A DNA stretch of 64,000 nt from the NCBI GenBank assembly GCA_020086605.1, contig JACBWW010000004.1, forward strand, positions 6,905,449 through 6,969,448, given 5' to 3'. The notes beneath the pieces are model-generated. The model saw only the letters and a program-made list of their open reading frames with translations. It was not told where the DNA came from and did no database searches. The DNA is from Lanius collurio (Eukaryota; Chordata; Aves; Passeriformes; Laniidae). Position numbers and translations under genes: made by a program. Positions 53,091-64,000 of this stretch are shown one piece after another (position 1 is the first letter of the stretch; each line of letters starts with the position of its first letter).

Positions 53091-55109
53091 TAAGGCAATT
53101 TCAGTTTTGATAGATGCATATTGCATTGGAAGAGAAGCAAAGACGTCAGAAAAACAAATGGGATGATCTATAAATACCAATCATATCTTTCAGATATTCA
53201 GGACAGACAATACTGTTTTCTTGATCTCAAATGGAACAGTTTTCATCATGGAAATTATGCTAAATTCTACTTAAAGACTAATCAGATACAACAAAACCGA
53301 ACTGGTGTCTCCAGCAGAGAACTCAAATAAGGACAATGGCAATTTTTCTTTGCATCAGTTCTAAACGATAGCACTATATTTCTCTACCTTTATAACCTTC
53401 TACAACTTACAGTACCATCTTAATTTAAACTCTCTGGGAACATACATTTCTTGTGTTTGAATAAAACTGAAGCAATGCACTTTCTCACACAGGCCAGACC
53501 TGCGGCAAGCTGGGATTGCTGGGGGAGCTTTGCTTTGCAGCTCAGGCAGAGGCTGAATCGGTGGAAGGACAATCTCTTCTGTGTATTTCCCTTTCTGCAG
53601 CCAGCAAAAATGCCCCATTCTGAAAACAGCATTTGCAGGTTGCCATAGGATAAAATAAACCTTAGAAATACAAATCAAACTTAACAAAGGAGCTTCTTCT
53701 TAACATGGCTAATGGCTCGGGTTCCTCTGCAGACAAAGACACTGTTTGACCTACTGCTCTAATTAGAGGAGTAGTGATGTTGACATTTGTGTTGTATAAA
53801 GCAGACATGTTAACAGCCAGAGGGAAAGCTGTCAGTGCCTCTAAAGATCATAGCATTCATGGCAATGCACGATTCAGCCTTTAAATATTCAAATAATCAA
53901 TTCAATGCTTAACTTCTTTTACTGATAATAAGAAACAACTCCAAAATCAGAAAAAAACAAACCAAACCAAAAACCAACCCCAACTTCAATCAGTGCTAAT
54001 GATGAAAGATTAACAGGCAATACATGAATCAGTTTTATTCTGCCGAGTACAGTCTTTCTTTTCAGGTTTATATAATCCAGTTTTCTCATGAAGGAACATG
54101 AGCAATTTATACTCTCTGGGCTTTTCACTTACTATTAAAATAATACCAACCACCAGAGACTGAGGTTTGTACATTCATATGTGTCAGGTTCACCAAAGCA
54201 GGAAAATGGACACAACTGCTCGTTTATAAATACATGAATGTGTTTTAATTTAACTCTGACCTATTGCATCCCATTCCCTTGACATGAGATGCACCACTGC
54301 AACAGACAGGCACTTCATGTTTTACAGATCAGAATCCCTGCAGTTAATCCTCTCTGTGAGCACCCAAGTACCCCAGAATGACAGCAAGCCCTTAGTGCTG
54401 CAGCTCAATTAGCTCCAAACCCCTCCCAGATTTTTTTCCCCAAAGTGTTGTTGATGTTCCCAAGCCCGCTTTTACTCAAGCTTAACATGAAATACAACAG
54501 TCTGACAGAAGGTTTTGTACTGCAGTCCAAGTACAAAGTTATCCATTCTCACCACCTCTGTCCCAAGGAAAGGAGTCTCCTACGGGCACAGAGAGGGAGA
54601 GAGGCTCAGCATCACTCATCACATCCCACAACATGTTTCTGGCTCAACAGAACCCATCCCCGACACTTTTAGAGCCTGTTTTGTAATTAATTTCTGTAAG
54701 TAGATAATTGACTCATTAAGCTGAATTAGAGCAATATGATAATGCACAAACCAAAAATGTAACTGTCATTTATCTCGCTGTTCAGTCCAGTCTTCAAAGC
54801 CACTTCAATGTAATTGCTACTGCCAATGACTTCTGAAGGAAACAATTTAACATGACAGGCATCATGCTGTCCAAGATTAAAAAAATTAAGAAAAAAGACA
54901 TTTAAAAAGGCATACATTTTGTTTATATGTAGATTACACAAAATGCTTCCCATTACTTTCTTTAATGCTTTTAATTTTTTTCCCCAGCTTTCTAAGACTG
55001 TTCCACTTTTCTTTTCATGACATCCCATATGGCCAGTATTGCTCTAAGGGAAGGCACATGAAGATCATCTGTCTTCCCCATACAGCTCCAAACACAGCAC
55101 AAGGACATT

Positions 55110-55128
55110 ATATATGTGTGTGTGTGTG
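55110..55128. repeat. Short (TA)(TG)n tract
   Basis: TATATATGTGTGTGTGTGT, a short alternating purine-pyrimidine tract. Confidence 0.8.
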
Positions 55129-55640
55129 AAAGGTGTGTTTTAAGAGGAACTTAAAACACATTATGGTGAAAGGATCTGTGAGCCTGCAAATGTGCTTGGA
55201 GGGTAGATTATGAAGAGACACTCCTCTGAATGGCAGCAAGGTTTTGGGTTGCTTCAGTACAGTAAAATCTATACCTTCTTTTTTGATAATCAAGAAAAAT
55301 CAAGCTTGAAATAACCCTTGTATAAAGAAGATAAGGAAACAGGGCCACAGTATGCTCTACATCCCAGCAGGGGAGAGGAAGTTAACTTCATGCTATTCAC
55401 TCTTCATTGCACAACTGCTGCTATTCCCTATCGATCTCCACAGTAATTGTAAGTAGCCACAAAAAGCCATTTCCAGTGCCAGGACAGTGCTTACCAGAAG
55501 CAGTTTTGCTGTTTACAACAGTTTAGGGAGAAAGATGGAGGCATGAAGAGGAAGGAAGGAGATTCTTCCCCTTCAAATTTTTTAAACTGACAGAAATCCA
55601 TTGATTTTGCAGGAAGTTTTTTTCTTGTTTGCAAGGACAG

Positions 55641-55710
55641 ATTCCATTCCATTCCATTCCATTCCATTCCATTCCATTCCATTCCATTCCATTCCATTCC
55701 ATTCCATTCC
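55641..55710. repeat. (ATTCC)14 pentanucleotide microsatellite
   Basis: Fourteen uninterrupted copies of ATTCC (70 bp), reading GGAAT on the minus, EVL-sense strand. Perfect uniformity suggests recent expansion and length polymorphism. The open frames translating it as repeated MEWNG or SIPFH are artefacts of the pentamer. Confidence 0.98.
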
Positions 55711-58700
55711 CTGCTCCAAAAATCAGCATAATTTTGGGGCTCTAGAGGCAGATACAACAAACATCAGCACGAAGGGTAGGCATAGACATGACAGCCAGAA
55801 GACACGAGGTCACAGCAGAGGGTTTTACATCTGGCGGGGCAAGAGAAGGGAGCCAAGGTGGGTGACACAGCAGGTACATCAGAACTAAAGTGACCCAAAT
55901 GAGTGAGGTCAGAAATGCAAAACTCCTGCTGTCCATGGATTCACTCCTCTGCTCTCAGAGGAGGGTCTTCTGAAGAACACAGCTGAGACTGTATCTTTGG
56001 AGAAGAGGACAAAAGCAACAGTCACTTTGGAGACAACAGAGGGAATATTTGGGTGGAAAGCTGTTAATGAACACTGAAGTAGAAAATGTAAGGATGATGT
56101 AAACACCTTTCCTGAACATATCCAGGAATCAGCCTGTGAAAGGACAGAATCAGTCCACATAATACTCCCATGCACAGCTCAGTTAGGACATTCAGACAGC
56201 ATTTGGGTGGTGTTCTAGACTCACCTCCAACATGTCACCAGACAGATTTCTCAGAGCCACAGCAAGCTCAGCACTAGCAAGAAAAGGAACAAGCCATAGT
56301 TATCCTAGAACATTTGCAGCTCCTGATGAATAGGACATACTATGGTGAAAAGAAATAAACACTATTTTCCAGTACTGCAGTTAGCACTAGCACAACTATC
56401 ACACCTGATGTGATAGCGCTCTACATAGTCCCTGATGGGACAAACCACCACCTGGAAGAATACAGGGAGGAATCAGCCCCTTTTTCAATAGAAGTTCCCA
56501 GAGAATGATACCTCAGTGAGAAAGCTTTGGAAATTCATTGAACAAATCTGTACTCTATTTGCTGTTTATCTGTTTAGCATGTGACTGGCACACAGTTTCC
56601 AGGCATTACTATAAAGCAATTCATTTCTGTAGACAATAGGACGGAGCAGTAGTTTTCTCCAGAGTCAATACTGCTCCTGCTTTTAGGCTTGGCTAAATGC
56701 AGCCTGAGCAGACTGTGGCAGCTGGCAGGCTCAGCCACAGACCCTGCTGTGAATTACTGCTAACAAACACATTTGGGTTTATTAAGCCTTTCTTCCTCCT
56801 CCAAGTGTTATAGTCATGGTTCTGGATTAATCACAGGCATTGTTTAGTAGCACTTGGGGAATGAGTGTTTGAAAAGCCCTCGCAAGGTTCAGCTCAGAGC
56901 TATTCAGCTTAGGGATCTGGCTGCACCAGGGATGTACCTGCAGCCTGTGGGGTCTGATGCTTCAGGAGGGATTAGCCTCAACTCCACAGTCCCCAGCTGC
57001 TTCCTCCGGGGTGTCCCCTTTCCCTGTCAGGATCCCCACCCATCCTCTCTCCCCTGGCAAAGGTCTTCCCTGACAGAAATGAATGTTCAAATTCAGATTT
57101 AAAGTGCAGTAGCTCCTACTGTGTGCGCTGCAGACCAGCTCAGCTATGAAGTGGGAACACATATGAATGGAGACCCTGAGCCTGAAGCCAAGTGGGAAGG
57201 GGGTGGGGGAATACACAGGAAGAGTCACAAGCAAGCAGAGCTGAGGAGGAGGGACTGGTGCTGCTGGATGGGGCGCAGGATAACAGCAACAAGGCTGTGA
57301 GCCTACTGCCCTGCAGATGGATCTGCTTCTCCCATTGTCCTGAAATTTCAGGTTTGGGTCACACCATGTAAAATTAAGTTTTGAAGATTCCTCTTTTTTT
57401 CCCCCCAAAACAGCGTTGAACTATAATGCTTCTGATTAGCCAGCAAAAGAGATGGCTGTGCCATTGTATTGAAAGCTGTAAGGCATCTGTAAATTCTCAA
57501 AAGGTACCAATCTGGGTACCAATCTGATGTAGTAGAGGAAAATATGTAATTTCAGGCTCATATATTATAGTGCCAAAGCAAATTACCTGCTGCTGATGTC
57601 TTTTTATATCATGCATGGTGGGGGTGGAGTACTGGTTGCCAAATGAAAACCTGCTCAGCTTTGGGAATCAACTGATGTTCCTAAAGCCAGGAATCATGTT
57701 GTTGATGTCACAGCAGATGGAAATTGATGACTGTAATCTCCATGAGGAGGATGGTGGCTGCACAAAGGCACCCCTGCTCCCCACCCCATGTGGCATGGCC
57801 ATCAATCTGATGTGTGTTGTTAGCACAATTCAAGGCTACAGACCATCGCTGGAGAAAGAAATAAAAAGTCCACAATGAGCAATTGTTGAGGGAAGCAGAG
57901 AGAGAGGATGGCAATTTTTGTCAGTTCACTGGATGGAGATGTGACCCTTGAGCAGTTCTGAAGTTAACACCTGGGTATTGGAAGGACATGAGGACACTTC
58001 TGTTCCTACAGCTACACAGAGTGGTTCTGTCTGGCCACAGCACCAGTGCTGCTTTTCCCAGTGCTGGGCCAAAGGGGGAAGAGCGACAGCGGAGGTGACC
58101 TTTAGCGTGGCACCAAAGGTATATTGGGAAGTGGTGTGGTTCCACTCCAACCCCATTCAGCTGACTGCAGGATGGCTCTGTGAGACGCTGACATTACGAA
58201 GAGTGAAGGCTGGTGCTGGGCAGGGCTGCTCCATGCTGCACCCAGCTGCACGAGCACGCGGAGCACGCCCACGTGCCTTGTGGTCGGCACTGCTGGTTCA
58301 GGGGATTCGGGGCCGCCTGCGTTTCTCTGACTTTCTGGAAAAGACAGAATCAGGCCAACTAACTTTTTGCCATGTGCCGTATTTGCTGCCAGCAGATTTT
58401 CTAGCATGTGCACGGCCACAGCAGCAGCCAGATTTTGCTCACCCCCCCTTACCCCCATATTTCCACGGATAAATAACTTAGCGTACATCAAGATAAATTT
58501 ATCTTGGTTGTAACCTCTGGAATGTCACTATGGTAAAAACAGAATTATGTGAGCCATAGTACAGACGAACCCATGTCACTGGAGAAAATAATACCAGATG
58601 CATTTCTCTCATAATTAATAGCCACTAACTTTTTCAGAGGAAAGAAATGTTGTGAAGATTCTGCTAAATGCAAGCTTAAGAGAAAACAGCACATTGATTT

Positions 58701-60430
58701 TAGAGAATAATTTTCAAATGTTTGTAATGATATGGCATTCTTCTGATACGTAGTTCACAAAACAATCCCAGGCCACAGTAGGTGGAGACTAACATGGATT
58801 TAATTGCATCCCTTTGAAAGCTGGCCTTGCCCTTTCCCTTTTTTCAGTCAGCAGCAGAACGGCATAATAGGAAGAATTTTTTTAAATATCCACTGTGGTT
58901 GATACAGCTGAAAATATGTTCTGAAACATCTCTGATGACACAGAGAATGATAGATACACACAGAAGGCCAAAATAAGACACAGAGTTAGGTTTATGTTCT
59001 TTTGTCTTGGTGTTGGTAGACACTGCTGCAGTGTTAATCCTTAACCGTAAGAGGATGGTTTGTCTTTTCTTCCAAGCCTAGCAGAAGTGGCACATTCTGC
59101 TTTCAACAAATGGTCCTGAAAGGCTGCTTTGCTCTTAAAAAAGAATATGAATATGAAGGGACTGAAGAAGACCAAATCAGCTTGTCCTGATGCTGTTTTG
59201 TAGCAATAATTTGCTCTCCAACTATATTGAGATGCTGTGGTTGAACCTTTTCCAGTGTCACCCTCCACACAGCAGTCCCACTGCCAGGGCTGACTGATCT
59301 TGCTCTCCATGTCCGGAGACAGGTGCAGCATCAAACCAAATGCATCTTTCAGTTACCAGATCTCACTGCAGATCTGGCAGTTTGCTAAGGTACAAAGGTT
59401 ATTCAGCACATATTATTGCCCAGGGATCATTTGCTTATTCATAGCACATCATTTACATTTTCTGGAGTTTTTAGCAAAGTTGTTCTGCACATGGTAGATA
59501 TTATAATAAAACATTCATTACATATTGAAAAGTCATCAGCTCCTGTTTTATTTTTGCAGATTGGAGGGTACATTTCAGGACAGCATGAAGCAGATATTTC
59601 ATTTTTTATCCCTTGTACTGGTCTTATTGATAGAGTGAATGACCATTCTTTAAATCTAACAGCAAACTCCATCTGGCAACAAAAACATCCCTCCAGCATT
59701 GAAGGCACTTCTAAGGATTTTTCAAGATATCCCCATCTATGCCTTTTTATACCCAGCTCTTCTCCTCAGAGATCCTTTTGCCCATCTCATACTTCATTTT
59801 GCAGCCACCTCACCCATCCGCACCAAGTTCAGTGTCTGAACCTGCATCTCAATCACGCTGCAGTCAACAGAAAGGCTCTCCCCCTCTCCCACACCAAGGC
59901 TGATTGGTATTTTCATCAAGATAAATTTGTTTAAGTGGAAATTTTAGATATAAAGCCACAAATAAGAAGTACAGAAAGAAAATCACAGCAGTGCAACATC
60001 ATTATGAGGTGTGAGGTGTACAGACTAGCCCTAAACTGCAAAAACCTGTTGTTGTACACGTCATGAGTCCTTCTTACAAAGTAGAAAGCAAAAAGTTTAC
60101 ACAATCCTATGAAAAAATCCAGTTCCTTCTGTGAAACCTTAAGTCTTTTAATGGATGCTGTCCTCTCTGTGTGGGCTTCTCTGCCTTTGTGTACGGGTTT
60201 ATTGCTGCCTCAAATGCCACCAGAGCATCCCATGTTTTCAATGGAGCAGGAGCTCTACCACCAGCAACCTGTCCAAGTGCCTGATGGCCTTCTGGAGTTT
60301 TTTCTTTGGAGCCAGCTAGAGTGAAAACTGCTTCTGCCACACACAGCCTCAGTTTTTAAATTCTGTCTCAATTAATCTGGGGCCAGCACACAAAACTCTG
60401 ATAGTATTTTTCAGAAACAGGGAAAAGAAG

Positions 60431-60510
60431 GGAAGGGAAGGGAAGGGAAGGGAAGGGAAGGGAAGGGAAGGGAAGGGAAGGGAAGGGAAGGGAAGGGAAG
60501 GGAAGGGAAG
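60431..60510. repeat. (GGAAG)16 purine microsatellite
   Basis: Sixteen uninterrupted copies of GGAAG (80 bp), flanked on both sides by imperfect GA-rich sequence. The plus strand is pure purine; the EVL pre-mRNA would carry (CUUCC)n, a long pyrimidine tract. GGG runs separated by two bases fit the standard G-quadruplex pattern on the plus strand. Confidence 0.98.
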
Positions 60511-63500
60511 AGAGAAGAGAATCTGTCCCCCTCTCCTCAATACACGACCATCCATCAAACAGGACTCTTCATTGTTGGCATCTCTCAGGGACACAGTATG
60601 GGAATGCTTTTAATTATTTGCCTCTTGGCTGATGTGCTACAGCCATTCCTTGGAAGGGCAGGTAAAGAAGCATGGGAGTAAACATGGTTTGTGGCAGTTC
60701 TTGGCATGGTGGTTTTACTGAGGGTTGTTTTTTGTTTTGTTTTGTTTTAATGAGTCTCCTCTGTCTTGCTGTCAGCTCTGAAGCAAGTCTTCCTGCACTG
60801 AAAACCTAAATTTTCCATTGCATGGAGACAGGACACTACACCACCCAGGACTAAATGCTACATGTGGTTATTTCCAGCTGGTGATGCCGGGAAACTCACT
60901 CAAAGCCACTGCGGGCGAGCGGCGAAGCCAGAATCAGACAGGAGCTCCACACCAGATTATAGCACAGCTCCTCCTGTGCTCACCCTTTGCAGTCAAACCC
61001 CTCTGTCTGTGTCTCACCCCAAGCCCTAAACAGCTACATATGGCAGAAGGAGAAGGGGAAAAAAGAAATATAAGTACTAACAGGCGACAACTACAATGTC
61101 TGAACTTTTACTGTCTGCATGCTGTAATTCCTAACAAGGCTCCTCCATAAAAAGAAAAGCCTTTTTAACGATGCTGACGAGTAAACTCCAGTGAAACCTG
61201 ACAAAGAAAAGCTTATTCAGAAACTCTGATTTACTTCTTGGGGATTAATGACCCTTGAAAGCAGAACAAACCATCATACCACAATAAACAAGCATAATGA
61301 GAAATCAGCACATAATGCTGATTTATTTCTTTGTACAGAAAACAGAAAAATTGAACTATTACAGATGAATCAAATGAAAACCATCATTTTTGGCTATAAC
61401 AAATCTTTTATTTCAAATTAATGTAGCAACTCAGCATTGCATTCCAATTTGGGATACTTTGAAACTTTTCTAATCAAAGCAAAGGCCAGTTTCACAGGGT
61501 GACTGCGGAGTGTGATTTCACAACCACTGTGGAAGCTGCCTTGGGTCTGTGCTGCAGACCTCTGTCCTGGCCAACTCTCTCCTCTGGAAGAGAGAAAGTC
61601 ATGCAGAGGTGCAGTGGGCTGGGGTGGGTGCTGCAGCCTGGGGTACCACCTCCCTCCCCACTGCCCAGGCCCCTTCTGAGCCCACCCTCATTTCCAAGAG
61701 GGTCCACAAGCTGCTCTTGCAAAAGCAGTAAGTATTAATTATGGTGTAAATCAGTAAGATTAATTAAAACAGGGTGTCCTGCACTTTTGCCATTTTGGTT
61801 TGCATTTGTTCTTTTTTAGCTGTTTTCCCAGAGGAAACTTTTACTGGTTAGAAGAAACTTGGTGCATCCTTAGGTGCACCAGAATACATTATTCAGTATC
61901 GAAATGCAGTAAGCAATTACACAAATTAACCACACTTGTATTCAGAATTTTTAATTTTTATATTAGCTTAGGCAAAAAAATGAATGACGTACATTTTTCA
62001 TTTCAAAGATTTTTTTTTTTTTCTGGTTTTGATTTGTCACACTGTGTAGCAGCAGAAATTTGAATTTTAATTCATAACACACAAGAATAAGTTACATAAC
62101 ACCCTGAGTCCCATCTAAAAATTAACTTTAAAAATACCACAAAATAAATATAAAATATCACCTGTCATAACACTGAGCTAACAGACTTTAAGCTTGGTCT
62201 CCTCCATAGCTTTAATGCTACCAGGTTACATTTTTATTCATAATTCTATTCATAACTAGAACACGGAGGGGGAGAGAAAACAAACCCCAAAACTTTATGC
62301 TCCTTCTATTCAGTCTGCAAATTTTGAATTCACATTACTCAGCTAATGCAGGAGAACTAGCAGGAACTAATGCAGTCCTCTCTATACTTTTCTGCAGGAA
62401 GAGGCTGTGGTGGTTCAACACTTAACTTTCTGACTTCCACCTCCTCTGTAAGCAGACATTCTTTTTGACTTCAAGACCCAGCATGAAGAATTTACGAAAA
62501 TATTCTTAAATGAAGGCAGATTTTAACAATTCTTTTTTAAAGATATAAAACTAGCAGAGAATAACCTTCATCCATAATTCACAATTAACAAAGACAGTGA
62601 TTTCTGATCTCATTCATGATTTTCCACCTGATGCTGTTTCTAATCAAGTAGAACTTCCTCCCACTCTCTGAAGGCTGCTCAGCCATACATTAACATACAC
62701 CTATAGAAGTATCTCAACATCTGTAGCAAGACTTCAAGGAGAAATCTCCCACATTTTCCAAACAGTGCTCACAATGATGATCACATAATCAGATCCACTG
62801 AAGGTAGAAAATAGTCTAATAATGGCTTTCTTGGCCTCCAATTTTTCCAACATCTGTTCTTCCTGCTGTGTTTCATATTTCAAAACCCTTTTTAAATAAA
62901 ATGTCCTCATTTTAACCACACTTGTTGAGTATGCCATTAATAATGTCCCACTAACAGAGACACCAGGATAAATACAAATAATTTAATACACACTATGCAA
63001 GATCAATTTTTAATCTCATTAACTCCATTACCTTTTCTGTTTCCCATTTAAAAGTATTCTTTAACTGTCTGCTCTTTTTTTTTTATCCAATCATAATAAA
63101 TCCTGAAAATAAAGATTTTTTTTTATTTCTTAACTCAGTCAATGCTTGGCAGGTGATACCCTCCCAACTGAGCAGACTCATGCAGCAATACACTTGATGG
63201 ACCTGCAAAATTGTCCAGTCCTCTCTAGGAATAACCACCTGGAATTACTCTAATAGGTCCATCAGTAGGACTTGAAGATGGAGTTTCACTGCCAAAAGGC
63301 AACTGCCCAACTAGCCCATGCAGTCCAGGAATGAGACCTGCCAGTGCACTGCACCAGGGTCTTGTGCTTCTCCAGCTCTTCCCAGTGTCACATGCTGGAA
63401 GATCCAGAACCATAGGATCACTCCCACAGTGCCATCCCAACACTTCTACACAACTCACTGGTGCCAGCACAGAGCTGCTATACCCATGTGCCACAGGAGG

Positions 63501-64000
63501 TCACCTGTCTCTTGTGGCTTTTCCACTGTTTTTTTCTCAAAACCAAAGACAGCATTTGCTTCCTGGAATATCTAAGTGGCAAGAAGGCAAAATTGTTCTG
63601 GGGTTACTCCAGACTAGCAAGTGGTGTGTTTGTAGTTCTGATCCTTGTGGCAGGAGGAAGTAGGGAAAAGATCAGAAAAAGAGAGTTGGAGAAAGATGAG
63701 GGGGCAGAGCAGATTGCTGAGAGACAGAAGAAAAGGGGACATTGCTGGCTAGAAAGAAAACAAGTGGGCTTTTTTGGTGTTGTGTTAATCTAGTTGTCCT
63801 GGGTCAAACCCAGTGGAGGCTGGCCAGCTTCCATTAGCTAAGCAGCCAGCCCACTGAATGTTCTGCTTGGGGATTGTTGTCTCATTTCTAGAGACCTTAA
63901 AGACACCTGCTAGGGCTCTGTGCTCCCATGGCCAAACATTGCATACCACTGAAAATATGCTTTGTTTATTTAAATGGAATTTTAACAGACTGAGGAGCTT

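Noticed and set aside
55491..55760. Open frames with repeated MEWNG or SIPFH motifs
   Set aside because: They are translations of (ATTCC)14; a pentamer gives a five-residue peptide period without selection.
57948..58472. 174-codon plus-strand open frame in a CpG-containing patch, considered as a gene or EVL exon 1
   Set aside because: No recognisable protein; the minus strand lacks a short Met-containing exon ending two bases into a Ser codon with a convincing donor; GC content explains the openness.

Overview
This window is vertebrate nuclear DNA, most likely from a songbird (order Passeriformes). The bird assignment rests on CR1 LINE 3' ends with their ATTCTATGATTCTGTGA-type tails at about 1.2-1.7, 6.5, 8.9, 15.7 and 29.1 kb. 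The passerine assignment rests on a tRNA-Ile-headed, CR1-tailed SINE (18.26-18.40 kb, zebra-finch TguSINE1-like) and LTR fragments of a songbird endogenous-retrovirus type (about 3.4 and 9.0-9.9 kb). Family names are recalled, not searched.

The only coding sequence I can support is two exons of one gene on the minus strand, EVL (Ena/VASP-like), an actin-regulatory protein. The 169-bp exon at 32047-32215 and the 178-bp exon at 25115-25292 together encode essentially the whole N-terminal EVH1 domain. Both have clean AG/GT splice sites and compatible phases. They are called exons 2 and 3 because the first one starts inside the Ser codon that follows the initiator in known Ena/VASP proteins. Exon 1 with the promoter (to the right) and the exons for the proline-rich core and EVH2 domain (to the left) were not found, so about 99.5% of the window is intron.

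Layout from right to left, the direction of transcription: intron 1 (32216 to beyond 64000) holds most of the tandem repeats, namely a 29-bp higher-order minisatellite (49.7 kb), (ATTCC)14 (55.6 kb), (GGAAG)16 (60.4 kb) and a CA tract (33.5 kb), plus a probable LTR lying sense to EVL (51.9-52.4 kb). Intron 2 (25293-32046, 6754 bp) holds a CR1 tail, a short CpG-dense patch and a cluster of GATA motifs at 29.1-29.6 kb. Intron 3 (1-25114, incomplete) holds most of the CR1, SINE and LTR remnants, a CTCF-like motif (13.97 kb) and a TAAT-rich AT block with a palindrome (15.26-15.36 kb).

I found no operon, defence system, CRISPR array, rRNA, functional tRNA or intact mobile-element gene, and nothing that I would call a new biological system. 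The more interesting items are possible regulatory or structural DNA within EVL introns and are offered as hypotheses. All repeat boundaries are by eye.
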